From Fontibacillus panacisegetis (GTDB lineage: Bacteria > Bacillota > Bacilli > Paenibacillales > Paenibacillaceae), in assembly GCF_900102215.1 (NCBI RefSeq), contig NZ_FNBG01000020.1, forward strand, positions 35,806 through 99,805: 64,000 bases of DNA. Direction: 5' to 3'. The position numbers and the translations under genes were made by a program. The notes under the pieces were generated by a model, which worked only from the letters and a program-made list of their open reading frames with translations, had not been told where the DNA came from and ran no database searches. The stretch's first letter is position 1, and every line of letters begins with the position of its first letter. This document shows, piece after piece, positions 37,417-46,585 of this stretch.

Positions 37417-37586
37417 TGTTCAAAAAGTCATCTTCCCATGACGAAGCAAATCATGAAGCGGACTCGACATCGAATCTTGAATTCAGCCGAGCCTTCCGGT
37501 GCTCACGTACCCACTACGTACGCTCCGCTCCTCACGCCCTGGCTTCATCCAACCTTCTCGGTCCTGGAAACCTGACTTTTTGAACA
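37417..37586. repeat. MITE-like element with terminal inverted repeats
   Basis: TGTTCAAAAAGTCA (37417-37430) and its exact inverse TGACTTTTTGAACA (37573-37586) bound a 170-bp G+C-richer interior without a gene. The interior contains the smaller palindrome ACGTACCCACTACGTACG. The layout is that of a miniature inverted-repeat element or folded repeat. It lies between pepQ-like and MFS genes and disrupts neither. Confidence 0.7.
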
Positions 37587-37689
37587 CGCACTTTATAAAG
37601 ATTAACATATTTTGAGGTTTACTTTTTACCATTTTTCACTAAAATATAATTGTTATTCAAATTTGAATAGGTGAAGGAGAGATTATAAC

Positions 37690-39210
37690 TTGAGCGTAGC
37701 AAAAAAAGACAATACAAAACTAATATTAGTTGGCCTAATGCTCGGGATATTGATTGCGTCAATGGATAACACCATCGTTACGACAGCAATGGGTACAATC
37801 GTCTCCGAACTCGGAGGGATGGAGCAGTTTGTATGGGTTACATCTGCTTATATGGTAACTGTAATGGCAGGTACACCTATTTTCGGAAAATTATCCGATA
37901 TGTATGGTCGCAAAAGGTTCTTTATTTTCGGAATCATCATGTTTTTGCTTGGATCGATCCTGTGCGGAATGGCTGGAAGCATCGTTCAGCTTAGTATTTT
38001 TCGGGCGATTCAGGGCGTTGGCGGCGGTGCATTGATGCCGATCGCTTTTACAATTATCTATGATATTTTCCCTGTAGAAAAACGCGGTAAAATGACCGGA
38101 TTATTAGGTGCTGTATTTGGGACTTCCAGCATTTTTGGGCCATTGCTTGGGGCTTACATTACCGATTCATGGGGCTGGAACTGGGTCTTTTACATCAATC
38201 TTCCCATAGGTCTCATTGCGTTGGCATTAATTATCGTCTTCTATAAGGAGTCCTTGTCTCATATCAAGCAGCAAATTGACTGGGGCGGTGCTTTTACGTT
38301 AGTGGGAGCCGTCGTTTGTCTAATGTTCGCGTTGGAGCTCGGTGGGGAGAGATTCGCTTGGGATTCCTTCGTAATTTTAGGTTTGTTTGCCGGATTTGCG
38401 GTGTTGTTTGCGGCTTTTCTTTTAATAGAGAGACGTGTGTTAGAGCCGATTATTTCCTTCGGAATGTTCCGAAATCGTCTGTATACTACCAGTTGTATAT
38501 TGGCTTTGCTGTACGGAGCAGTATTTATCATAGCTACGGTTTACATTCCTATTTATGTGCAAGGAGTATTTGGAGGCTCGGCTTCTAACTCGGGGTTCAT
38601 TCTCATGCCGATGATGATTGGCTCCGTTGTGGGTAGCATGATGGGGGGGATGCTGTCATCACGGTTCTCCTATCGCAGTGTAATGATGCTGTCTGTCGTA
38701 TGTTTCCTTGGGGGAATATTTGCACTTAGCACATTATCGGTAGATTCGACTCGTACGATGCTGACACTGTACAGCATTCTTACAGGCTTTGGTGTAGGCT
38801 TCTCCTTTTCTGTACTTAGTATGGCTTCCGTACATCATTTTGATATGCATCAGCGGGGAGCGGCGACATCCACGAACTCGTTTCTGCGGTCTTTAGGCAT
38901 GACGCTGGGGATTACGATTTTTGGCATTATTCAACGGAATCTGGTAGCCAGCAATATGGCTGAGGCTTTTCAAGGAATGGGGCAGAGCGGACAAAGCTTT
39001 GGAAATCTCCAAGAAACGCTGACACCGGAAAACAGAGCCTTAATTCCCCCAGCTATTCTGGATAAAATATCGGCGGCTCTCTCATCATCTATTGCGCAAA
39101 CATTTATGTGGGCGCTGATTCCTACAGCTCTCGCGGTTGTAGTTGTCATTGCGATGCCAAAAGATCGCATCCGGAGAGAAGTTCATGAACTGTCCGAGCA
39201 GCAGGGATGA
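37690..39210 (+). CDS. MFS multidrug exporter, DHA2 (EmrB/QacA) family
   Basis: 506 residues with about 14 membrane segments. Motif A appears as GKLSDMYGRKRFF, motif C-like region as GAVFGTSSIFGPLLGAYIT and the start as ASMDNTIVTTAMGTI, matching the D1 motif of 14-segment drug:H+ antiporters. TTG start with AGGAGAG 8 nt upstream. A PadR regulator follows after 11 nt, a common autoregulated pairing. Substrate unknown. Confidence 0.9.
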   Translation: MSVAKKDNTKLILVGLMLGILIASMDNTIVTTAMGTIVSELGGMEQFVWVTSAYMVTVMAGTPIFGKLSDMYGRKRFFIFGIIMFLLGSILCGMAGSIVQLSIFRAIQGVGGGALMPIAFTIIYDIFPVEKRGKMTGLLGAVFGTSSIFGPLLGAYITDSWGWNWVFYINLPIGLIALALIIVFYKESLSHIKQQIDWGGAFTLVGAVVCLMFALELGGERFAWDSFVILGLFAGFAVLFAAFLLIERRVLEPIISFGMFRNRLYTTSCILALLYGAVFIIATVYIPIYVQGVFGGSASNSGFILMPMMIGSVVGSMMGGMLSSRFSYRSVMMLSVVCFLGGIFALSTLSVDSTRTMLTLYSILTGFGVGFSFSVLSMASVHHFDMHQRGAATSTNSFLRSLGMTLGITIFGIIQRNLVASNMAEAFQGMGQSGQSFGNLQETLTPENRALIPPAILDKISAALSSSIAQTFMWALIPTALAVVVVIAMPKDRIRREVHELSEQQG

Positions 39211-39221
39211 TGGTGGAATAG

Positions 39222-39824
39222 ATGAAGGCATTGTCTATTCGACTCAGTATTCTTGGCTTGCTGTTAGAGGAAAATTTACATCCTTACGAGATCAGCCTTC
39301 GAATGAAGGAACGTTTTCTGGATCAGAAGGGACAATTTAAAATAGGCTCGCTGTATTATGCGGTAGACCAATTAGAAAAACAATCCTATATCGAAGCAGT
39401 AGAGACGATTCGTAGTGAGAATCGACCGGATAAGACGGTTTTTCGGATTACGGACAAAGGCAGAACCTATTTTCACAAATTGTTGATTGAACGACTGAGG
39501 GATACGGAGCCACCTTATCATCCGATGTATATTGCGCTTGTTTTTGCAGGTAAAGGAGATCAACTGGACATCGCTCAGGTGTTGAAAGAACGAATTCAGG
39601 ATACGGAGCATATGGTGAACATTTATTATCAGGTTTACGCTGAACACCGCGGAATTGTCCCTAGAAGTGTGTTGCATCTGATGGTCGGACAATATGAGCA
39701 TGCAAAAACCGAGCTATCCTGGCTCAAAAGATTGCTAGCAGAAACTGAGGAAGGTCGTCTGAATGAGCGAACAATCTCTCCGCTGCTTGACGAGGAGTAT
39801 GAAGAAGTGCGAATAGATGAGTAG
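39222..39824 (+). CDS. PadR-family transcriptional regulator
   Basis: 200 residues. The winged-helix N-terminus SIRLSILGLLLEENLHPYEI and FKIGSLYYAVDQLEKQSYI (where PadR proteins have ...GSLYxxLxxLexxGlI) is followed by the PadR C-terminal dimer helices. Probably a repressor of the MFS exporter upstream, relieved by a ligand. Inferred from the gene pairing. Confidence 0.9.
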   Translation: MKALSIRLSILGLLLEENLHPYEISLRMKERFLDQKGQFKIGSLYYAVDQLEKQSYIEAVETIRSENRPDKTVFRITDKGRTYFHKLLIERLRDTEPPYHPMYIALVFAGKGDQLDIAQVLKERIQDTEHMVNIYYQVYAEHRGIVPRSVLHLMVGQYEHAKTELSWLKRLLAETEEGRLNERTISPLLDEEYEEVRIDE

Positions 39825-39866
39825 ATAGGGCTGTCGTTTCGCGACCAGCTAAGCTAGTAATTGAAC

Positions 39867-39896
39867 AAGGACCGTCCGGAAATTCGGACGGTCCTT
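39867..39896. terminator. Bidirectional terminator
   Basis: AAGGACCGTCCG and CGGACGGTCCTT form a 12-pair stem with an AAATT-type loop. It separates the PadR gene from the convergent hydroxyacid dehydrogenase. Confidence 0.85.
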
Positions 39897-39903
39897 AAAT
39901 ATA

Positions 39904-40875
39904 TTAGCCTCTCAGCTCTCGTACCACATTTGGCGGGGTGCGGCCATAGAGGGCACTGACTAAATTTTGTGCAGCAAGCATAGCCATATCGTGTCTGGTC
40001 TGCCCGGTAGCTGAACCGATATGCGGCAAAGTGACTACATTTGGCAAGCTTAGCAGAGGGTTGTCCGGCAGTACGGGTTCCCGTTCAAAAACGTCTAGCC
40101 CGGCGCCATAAATAGTTCTATTTTGCAATGCCGAAATAAGAGCTGCTTCATCTACCGTTGCGCCTCGTGATGCATTAATAAATACCGCCGTAGGCTTCAT
40201 AAGGGCGAATTCCCGTTGTCCTATCATTCGACGAGTCTCGGGAGTCAGTGGAGTCATCAAGACGACAAAATCAGATTCATGCAAAAGGTCATCCAATTCT
40301 CGATATTCGGCTGCCATTGCATCCTCTGCCTCGGGTTTCCGATGGCGATTATGGTAAAGGACATTCATGCTGAAGCCCCATTTTCCTCTACGTGCTACAG
40401 CTTCGCCTATCTCACCCATACCGATGATCCCCAGTGTTTTATGGTGAACATCAAGACCGAACAGTTCTGCATCATCTCCGCTTTTCCACAGTCCGTCCTT
40501 CACGTATCGATCCAGCTCAGTAATTCTGCGAGCAGTAGATAACATAAGAGCCATAATTAGATCTGCTACCGTATCATTAAGCACTTCCGGCGTATTAGTG
40601 CCAATGATTCCCCGGGCTTTCATTGCTTCCAAATCGAAGTTGTTGTAACCGACGCTAATTGTGCTGACAGCTTTTAAAAGCGGAGCATGATCCAGCAGTT
40701 CAGCGTCAATCTTCCCGCCAGACGTAAGAAGTCCATCGGCATCCGCCAAGTTGGTGAAGAGATGATCTCTCGGAATTGGCTCCTCCTGCTCCCATTTGCT
40801 ATAACTGCAATGTTCTGCAATATAGGCTTCTACATCCTGGGGGATGTCTCGTGTAATGTATACTTTTGGTTTCAT
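39904..40875 (-). CDS. D-2-hydroxyacid dehydrogenase (glyoxylate/hydroxypyruvate reductase type)
   Basis: 323 residues. NAD-binding motif [17 protein letters not shown] (about 149-165). Catalytic Arg lies in [10 protein letters not shown], Glu in [12 protein letters not shown] and His in [12 protein letters not shown]. The acidic/hydrophobic motif after the Rossmann glycines is followed by YHNRHRKP, with basic residues suggesting NADPH use as in glyoxylate/hydroxypyruvate reductases. AAGGAG upstream of the ATG. It stands alone. Confidence 0.9.
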   Translation of the reverse strand: MKPKVYITRDIPQDVEAYIAEHCSYSKWEQEEPIPRDHLFTNLADADGLLTSGGKIDAELLDHAPLLKAVSTISVGYNNFDLEAMKARGIIGTNTPEVLNDTVADLIMALMLSTARRITELDRYVKDGLWKSGDDAELFGLDVHHKTLGIIGMGEIGEAVARRGKWGFSMNVLYHNRHRKPEAEDAMAAEYRELDDLLHESDFVVLMTPLTPETRRMIGQREFALMKPTAVFINASRGATVDEAALISALQNRTIYGAGLDVFEREPVLPDNPLLSLPNVVTLPHIGSATGQTRHDMAMLAAQNLVSALYGRTPPNVVRELRG

Positions 40876-40947
40876 AGGCTGGTTCTCCTTTCGAATTAAT
40901 AGAGATAGCTCATGAACGGCATTTTCTACAAATATAGATGGATCAAC

Positions 40948-41445
40948 TTAACGATTGTCTATTTTTTCTGGATACATATCATGGTTTAAAAGCCGGTGTT
41001 CTGCCATCGTCTCATATTTTGTGCCAGGTCGTCCATAGTTGCAGTACGGATCGATGGAAATGCCGCCACGCGGAGTGAATTTTCCCCATACCTCTATATA
41101 TTTAGGGTTCATGAGCTTGATAAGGTCGTTCATAATAATGTTAACACAATCTTCATGAAAATCCCCATGGTTGCGGAAGCTGAACAAATAGAGCTTAAGA
41201 GATTTGCTCTCAACCATTAATATATCTGGAATGTAGCTGATATAAATCGTCGCAAAATCAGGCTGTCCCGTAATTGGGCAGAGGCTGGTGAACTCCGGAC
41301 AATTAAATTTTACAAAGTAATCACGATAAGGATGTTTGTTCTCGAAGCTTTCCAGCAGCTGCGGTGCATATGTTACAGGGTACTTTACCCCTTGATTTCC
41401 GAGCAGAGTTACATTTTGCATTTCGTCGGACTGTCTTCCTGCCAT
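40948..41445 (-). CDS. queF: 7-cyano-7-deazaguanine (preQ0) reductase
   Basis: 165 residues, the short unimodular Que[15 protein letters not shown] holds the nucleophilic Cys that forms a thioimide with preQ0. [21 protein letters not shown] is the QueF signature with the Glu/Asp and His of the active site. It makes preQ1 using NADPH. Same strand as queE but 488 nt downstream of it, with its own AGGAGG; the gap is filled with repeats. Confidence 0.94.
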   Translation of the reverse strand: MAGRQSDEMQNVTLLGNQGVKYPVTYAPQLLESFENKHPYRDYFVKFNCPEFTSLCPITGQPDFATIYISYIPDILMVESKSLKLYLFSFRNHGDFHEDCVNIIMNDLIKLMNPKYIEVWGKFTPRGGISIDPYCNYGRPGTKYETMAEHRLLNHDMYPEKIDNR

Positions 41446-41933
41446 ATTAATTTCCTCCTGAAAGTTCTTGTTTTTAGGTGGATGTAGGTGTAGGTGTAGC
41501 TGTTGGTGTAACTGTTGGTGTTTGTGAAGGTGTTTTTTGTGAATTCCGGCAAAAATGCAGTTTTTTGGCTCTGGGCTAAAGTAGCTAGATTAATTCCGGC
41601 AAAAATGCAGCTTTTTATGGACAGGATGAATAAATTTCATAGTTTACAGTAGAAAACCTGCACTTTTGCAACTTTTGCTCGAAAATTACCATTATTACGT
41701 GAAAATTCCTGCACTTTTGCAGGTTTTTGCCTGATCTGGGCAAGTCGAGCCATATTACCGGGTGACCATAGAACATCTAATGAGCACGCAATGAAGCACC
41801 ATCGAGCACGCTATGAGTACTACCTGCACCCTATGAGCACCACCGAGCACCCTATGAGCATCACCGAAAATCACAGAACATCCGAGCATCACAGAACATC
41901 CATCCACCGAACAAATTGGATCACACACGCAAC
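41446..41933. repeat. Repeat-filled gap between queE and queF
   Basis: Three kinds of repeat follow each other. (1) 41472-41530: degenerate 6-7-base units of the GGTGTA type. (2) 41540-41732: two copies of AATTCCGGCAAAAATGCAG about 50 bases apart, then CCTGCACTTTTGCA twice, the second a full palindrome CCTGCACTTTTGCAGG. (3) 41780-41900: tandem degenerate units of GAGCACCxTATGAGCACCACC type. No gene is supported. The TGCAAAAxTGCAG motif is shared with the repeats at 54620 and 63751. Confidence 0.65.
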
Positions 41934-42686
41934 CTACACGCCTCGCTTGTTGCCCCATACTAATGCATGTAGCTGAGGTAGTACTCGCACATCGTTAAGC
42001 TCATTGCTGGACATCACGATTTCAATTAGATCTTCGTAGCGTGACAGCAGGTCAGCAGCATGATGCTGAATATCCATTCGGTGTACGTCTGGATTGCCGA
42101 CTTGCAGAAACATAGGTATCCGGGCATAACGCTGATGGATCTTTTTGGCATAGGCCAGATCCTGTTCGTCAAAAATGACGACTTTGAGACTCATCGAAAA
42201 ACATGGCTCGCGATGGAGCAGACGTTCGACAACCTCATCGAGGATCTCCCATTTTGTATTCATCCCAGAGCTGGGGGGCTTGGGCGACAGGGTCACTTGA
42301 TCTATATCCTTCAGCCAATCCTGCCAACGTGAGCCCTGAGTTTCGACCGCCATTGTTATACCTTGCTGATGCAAGAGGGCTACAAGACCGCTCATTTGCG
42401 GCAGCAGGGCGGGGTTGCCACCGGATAATGTGACATGGGAAAAACGATTGCCACCGATCCGCCGCAATTCCTCCCAAATATTCTGAGGCTCCATCATCTT
42501 GATGAGGCTTTTGGCGCTGCCATCCCAAGTGAAGGCAGAGTCACACCATGTGCAATGATAATCACATCCAGCCGTTCGGATGAACATCGTTTTTTGACCA
42601 ATGACCATTCCTTCTCCCTGAACGGTCGGTCCAAAAATTTCAAGCACCGGAATCAGGCTCGTAGATTTTTTCGTGTGATCAGTCAC
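41934..42686 (-). CDS. queE: 7-carboxy-7-deazaguanine synthase
   Basis: 250 residues. A radical-SAM enzyme converting 6-carboxy-tetrahydropterin to CDG. IFGPTVQGEGMVIGQ and the cluster motif CDYHCTWC (Cys-x3-Cys-x2-Cys) are diagnostic, followed by VTLSGGNPAL. The frame is open further upstream, inside queD, but homology starts near LIPVLEIFGPT. GTG 42686, overlapping the queD stop by 8 nt, is the most plausible start. Confidence 0.9.
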   Translation of the reverse strand: MTDHTKKSTSLIPVLEIFGPTVQGEGMVIGQKTMFIRTAGCDYHCTWCDSAFTWDGSAKSLIKMMEPQNIWEELRRIGGNRFSHVTLSGGNPALLPQMSGLVALLHQQGITMAVETQGSRWQDWLKDIDQVTLSPKPPSSGMNTKWEILDEVVERLLHREPCFSMSLKVVIFDEQDLAYAKKIHQRYARIPMFLQVGNPDVHRMDIQHHAADLLSRYEDLIEIVMSSNELNDVRVLPQLHALVWGNKRGV

Positions 42687-43173
42687 CTGACATCCACTCC
42701 CGTCTAGCTTCCGCGTAGCTGGTAGGAGTCTCATAGAGACGGACAAATTCTGTTCGAGCGCCTGTAAGCGCAGAAAGATGCTGTGGCGACTGTAGAGCGG
42801 CTTCCAATTTTTCATAGAGCCACACGACCATATTTTCGGCAGTAGTATTCATAGGCGGAAGTGTCTCATTTAGGTAACGATGATCGAGAAAACCTTCGAT
42901 CTCTTTTTTCCAAATAGTTTTTATTGTACCAAAATCGATCGCGATGCCGATCTCATTCGGGATACCGCTAATCCCGAACACAACCTTGTAGGTGTGACCG
43001 TGCAAGTTTTTGCATTTACCTTCATAGGCATGTAGATGATGAGCCGCATCAAAGGTGAATTCTTTGCTTACCAGCACACGGCGGTTATGATATTTAAGCT
43101 GTTTCAGGTTAATGTCCGCTCCGAATTTTTGAAGAGAGTCTACAATGGTAAATTCACCGGGCATCGTATTCAT
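42679..43173 (-). CDS. queD: 6-carboxy-5,6,7,8-tetrahydropterin synthase
   Basis: 164 residues. Converts dihydroneopterin triphosphate to CPH4. Zinc ligands and catalytic Cys are in [22 protein letters not shown], which contains the HxH pair and GKCxxLHGH. C-terminal [17 protein letters not shown] is the QueD TSEN-type segment. The ATG overlaps the queC stop (ATGA). Confidence 0.93.
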   Translation of the reverse strand: MNTMPGEFTIVDSLQKFGADINLKQLKYHNRRVLVSKEFTFDAAHHLHAYEGKCKNLHGHTYKVVFGISGIPNEIGIAIDFGTIKTIWKKEIEGFLDHRYLNETLPPMNTTAENMVVWLYEKLEAALQSPQHLSALTGARTEFVRLYETPTSYAEARREWMSGD

Positions 43174-43841
43174 GACTGCACCTCTTTATTGCGATATTTC
43201 TGAAGGAAGGTCTCCATTCCTGCTCTTCTTAAATTACAGGCAGGACATTCACCGCAGCCATCCCCGATTATTCCGTTGTAGCATGTAAGCGTGCGTTCAC
43301 GTACGAAATCAAATGCACCCAGATCATCTGCGAGTTTCCACGTCTCGGCCTTATCGATCCACATGAGTGGGGTATGGATCACGAAATCGTAATCCATCGC
43401 CAGGTTTAACGTGACATTAAGCGATTTGACAAAAGCGTCGCGACAATCAGGATAACCGCTGAAATCCGTCTCACACACTCCCGTAACGAGGTGACGAGCA
43501 CCGACTCCTTTAGCCAGTACGGCTGCAAAACTGAGAAACAAATGATTTCGTCCTTCCACGAAGGTGCTTGGAAGTGAACCTTCCTCATGAACTATAGGAA
43601 TGTCGCTTCGGGTTAATGCATTTTGTGTTAATTGACCAAGCAAGCTCATGTCCAAAACCGTTAGCTTGATTCCTAAATCGTTTGCGATCGATTTGGCACA
43701 TTCGATTTCAAGACGATGCCGCTGCCCGTAATCAAAGGTAACAGCTTCCACTTCCTTGAACTGCTTCATGGCCCAGAAAAGACATGTAGTGCTATCCTGA
43801 CCACCGCTGAAAACGACGACTGCTGTTTCATTTTTGAGCAT
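43170..43841 (-). CDS. queC: 7-cyano-7-deazaguanine synthase
   Basis: 223 residues. ATP-dependent conversion of CDG to preQ0. PP-loop [16 protein letters not shown] near the N-terminus; C-terminal zinc site [20 protein letters not shown] with four Cys. First gene of queCDE, preceded by GAGAGG and, further up, by a preQ1-I aptamer and terminator, so it is subject to product feedback. Confidence 0.95.
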   Translation of the reverse strand: MLKNETAVVVFSGGQDSTTCLFWAMKQFKEVEAVTFDYGQRHRLEIECAKSIANDLGIKLTVLDMSLLGQLTQNALTRSDIPIVHEEGSLPSTFVEGRNHLFLSFAAVLAKGVGARHLVTGVCETDFSGYPDCRDAFVKSLNVTLNLAMDYDFVIHTPLMWIDKAETWKLADDLGAFDFVRERTLTCYNGIIGDGCGECPACNLRRAGMETFLQKYRNKEVQS

Positions 43842-43929
43842 AAAAAAACCTCTCTATCTTCTTGGATTTGTCAAATGAAGGAGGGCCTTCACCTGTTAGA
43901 AGAAAGAGAGTTCTTGAACTGACACCGCA

Positions 43930-43961
43930 AAAAAACAAGCCCAAGTACACACACTCTGGGC
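43930..43961 (-). terminator. Riboswitch-controlled terminator ahead of queC
   Basis: Read on the minus strand, GCCCAGAGT and ACTTGGGC form a stem with one bulge around a GTGTGT-type loop, followed by TTGTTTTTTT. It lies between the preQ1 aptamer and queC and would stop transcription when preQ1 is bound. Confidence 0.75.
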
Positions 43962-43964
43962 ACC

Positions 43965-44002
43965 ATTAGTTTTTTATAGAGGGAGTTCGCGAACCTCTCC
44001 CA
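43965..44002 (-). promoter_or_regulatory. PreQ1-I riboswitch of the queCDE operon
   Basis: Minus strand: GAGAGGTTCGCGAACTCCCTC followed by TATAAAAAACTAA. It has the stem, loop and A-rich tail of preQ1 class I and closely resembles the Bacillus subtilis queC aptamer. Combined with the downstream terminator it gives transcriptional control, in contrast to the translational form ahead of the transporter at 35527. Confidence 0.88.
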
Positions 44003-44146
44003 TGCGAGATGCATGGATCTTCTTCATTTAGTTATCTCTTGGACACGAGGTCATTATAGCATAATTAATCAAGTTCTCCTATTTACAAAACTAGCTCAAT
44101 CAACAATAATGAAATAAATTCATCTTATGGAAGGGGACATTACATT

Positions 44147-45670
44147 ATGAACAAAAGCTTCCGCAGGTTAGCGCTAATCCTGCTTGTTATGCTGGTTGCG
44201 CTTACTGGCTGTCAAGTGGTAGGAGGTTTTGATGTTAACAAAGCCCTGCTAAGCAACTTGAAGCCAACCTCGAGCGAATCGAAAGAAAAATTATCGATTG
44301 AAGTAGTACCTTCTGCAGGCAATCATTCTGAGGAAGTCACCACAGCAATCGAATTAATTAACTCATTATCACTTACACTGGACAGTGTAAAAGTACAGGA
44401 TCAGAATACGGTATCTATTGAAGGCTCTCTTTCCTTAAAAGATACAAAAATCCCGTTCCATTTATCCGTGGATAAGGAAGGAATAGCTTTACAGGTAGAC
44501 GGAGCCAAAAAGCCGTTTTACATATCAATGGATTCCTACTCAGAAGCATATTATGGAATGCTGGATATGACTCTTTTAGAGAATGGGGCACAGGATTTCT
44601 CTTATAAAACGTTAGAATTACTGCTAAAGCACGTACCGAATCCTAAAAATATTTCGGTTAAGCAGTCAGAGCAGCAGGTGAATGGAGAAAAGCTGAACCT
44701 GACCAATCTGCATGTTGAATTGAATGGCGAGGATTTGCTGGGATTAGTGAAACCATTCCTCAACAGCTTAGTGAAGGATGAGCAAGGTATCAAGGAATTG
44801 ATTGGAGCGTATTACGATGCTTTCTATCCGATCATGGAATCGATTTATGAAAGCTATGAACTTGAAGAGGATGATGTTTCAGAGTTTGCACAGCAATCGA
44901 AAGAGGAAGTTATTGCAGAGATTTATACATCAGTTCAAGAAACACTGACAGAGCTAGTTAACAATTATGATAAGGAAGTATCCAATTTACTTGAGACTTC
45001 ACCTGAATTTAAAACTGTGTTAGGTAAAAATACAGTTCTCAAGCTGGATCTATTTTTTGATAGCAAGCTAAATATTCGTAAACAGCAGTTGGATTTAACG
45101 ATTGCCATCGACCCATCGGAAGACATGCCTATTCAGTCAATCAAAGCAAAATATGATCGTGAAGTATGGAATATCGGAGGTTCTGTCAAGGCAGACAAGG
45201 TGGATATTGCAGCTGGGGTGCTGAACGTTATTGATGACAATGTTACACCAGGTAAGCTGTTGCGTAATTTTGAAGGTGTAGCCCCTCTTCACAAGGTATT
45301 AAAAAACGATTTCAAGATTACTGAAAAATCTGTTTATATTGACCCGCAAAACGAGTACTACGGCATTATCATGAAGAAAAATACTTCCTTTGCACCGCTT
45401 CGTTATGTAGCAGAGGAGCTGGATGCTGAAGTGAAATGGGTTCCTGCGACCAAGCAAATTAAGATTATTGATGACATTACAGGCGGCGAAATTGTATTGA
45501 CGGTAGGCTCGAACAAGGCAAAGGTGAATGGGGAAATCGTGAACCTGTCTCAGCCTCCATTTGTTCATACAGATGGAACTACCTATATCCCGCTTCGATT
45601 CATCGCTGAAACTCTTGGAGCAAATGTAGCAATAGACGAATACGGCTGGATTACGCTTGAACGTGATTAA
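44147..45670 (+). CDS. Stalk-domain lipoprotein (copper amine oxidase N-terminal-like domain)
   Basis: 507 residues. Signal peptide with lipobox ALTGC (Cys at about 22), so membrane-anchored outside. The middle region is unassigned and rich in Ser/Lys/Glu. The C-terminal about 100 residues hold the 'copper amine oxidase-like N-terminal' (stalk) domain, with the paired SFAPLRYVAEELDAEVKW and YIPLRFIAETLGANVAID repeats and MTV/LTVGSNKAKVNG between them. Such domains are abundant in Paenibacillus exported proteins and probably bind the cell wall; no oxidase activity is implied. Confidence 0.85.
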   Translation: MNKSFRRLALILLVMLVALTGCQVVGGFDVNKALLSNLKPTSSESKEKLSIEVVPSAGNHSEEVTTAIELINSLSLTLDSVKVQDQNTVSIEGSLSLKDTKIPFHLSVDKEGIALQVDGAKKPFYISMDSYSEAYYGMLDMTLLENGAQDFSYKTLELLLKHVPNPKNISVKQSEQQVNGEKLNLTNLHVELNGEDLLGLVKPFLNSLVKDEQGIKELIGAYYDAFYPIMESIYESYELEEDDVSEFAQQSKEEVIAEIYTSVQETLTELVNNYDKEVSNLLETSPEFKTVLGKNTVLKLDLFFDSKLNIRKQQLDLTIAIDPSEDMPIQSIKAKYDREVWNIGGSVKADKVDIAAGVLNVIDDNVTPGKLLRNFEGVAPLHKVLKNDFKITEKSVYIDPQNEYYGIIMKKNTSFAPLRYVAEELDAEVKWVPATKQIKIIDDITGGEIVLTVGSNKAKVNGEIVNLSQPPFVHTDGTTYIPLRFIAETLGANVAIDEYGWITLERD

Positions 45671-45684
45671 TTAATAAATAATAT

Positions 45685-45719
45685 AAAGAGCGGGGCAGAT
45701 TTAATCTGTTCCGCTCTTT
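45685..45719. terminator. Bidirectional terminator overlapping the end of the YcgQ-like gene
   Basis: AAAGAGCGGGGCAGATT and AATCTGTTCCGCTCTTT pair almost throughout, with T/A runs on both sides. The last codons of the minus-strand gene lie inside the stem. Confidence 0.85.
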
Positions 45720-46585
45720 ATATTATAGCCTGCGTCATAAAGACCTTTTATCGCATCTCCGTTGGGATACACATAAGGAGTGTCAGGACGAGGGATCTGG
45801 GTGATCTGATCCGCTGATATCGCAATAATTTCTTTACCTTTCCTTATCTCTGTCCGTAAAACTCCTTGTACCTCGATCCAGGAATCCTTTTGCAGTGATG
45901 CAATAGACTGATTTGAAGTAATCAATACCCCGAACGGATTGGCATCCGCAGTACAGCATTGAACGAGAAAACGTCCCAGAATAAATTCATGGTTCTGTTT
46001 TAATGAGTGATCTTCATATACAAATCCGCTAATCTTAATTTCCTTGCCGACAAATTGATCTTTAAATAACTCGATAGCTCCGATAATTTCCGAATACACC
46101 TCAGGATTTACCTCGATAACCTGCTGCTGATAAATTATTTTTGCAATTTCAGCAAACTCGGTGTTGTACTTGTCAGGGGCTTTGAACATAGAACTAAGCT
46201 GAACTGAGGATAGAACCGGAGAACCTAGAGTCATCCCTTTTTTGGCGGCCGCCATACTCCCTAGTGCCTGATCCGGTAATAAAATACCTAGCAGAAGCGG
46301 GAATAGAAACAAGCCGTACATAGAGATGTTCTTGAAGCTGGATTGGGATAGAGGACGCTCACAGTCGCATAATTTGTCTTCTTTATGAAACAGAGCTTGA
46401 TAAGCCAGGCTGAGAGACATTATGGTCAGAGGTATCGTGCTGTAAGTAATCCAGGTTATCATATCTGGTGCGATGTAATAATGCAGGGAGTCTGAACGGG
46501 ACAAGTATCCTATATAGAGCGCAAAACCAAGCAGGATAAGCGATCTGGTGAAATAGTGACGGCGTATGATATGTGGACGATTCAT
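45701..46585 (-). CDS. YcgQ-like (TIGR03943/DUF1980) membrane protein
   Basis: 294 residues. Two or three N-terminal membrane segments (SLILLGFALYIGYL, MITWITYSTIPLTIMSLSLAY, YGLFLFPLLLGILL) and an extracytoplasmic C-terminal domain with KEIKISGFVYED and ILGRFLVQCCTADANPFGV, the Cys-Cys signature of the family. It is paired with the YcgR-like permease, as in B. subtilis. Function not established; the neighbouring zinc genes suggest metal-related transport. Confidence 0.82.
   Translation of the reverse strand: MNRPHIIRRHYFTRSLILLGFALYIGYLSRSDSLHYYIAPDMITWITYSTIPLTIMSLSLAYQALFHKEDKLCDCERPLSQSSFKNISMYGLFLFPLLLGILLPDQALGSMAAAKKGMTLGSPVLSSVQLSSMFKAPDKYNTEFAEIAKIIYQQQVIEVNPEVYSEIIGAIELFKDQFVGKEIKISGFVYEDHSLKQNHEFILGRFLVQCCTADANPFGVLITSNQSIASLQKDSWIEVQGVLRTEIRKGKEIIAISADQITQIPRPDTPYVYPNGDAIKGLYDAGYNIKSGTD

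Noticed and set aside
41780..41900. Possible CRISPR array
   Set aside because: Units are short, degenerate and lack unique spacers of constant length; no cas genes are present.
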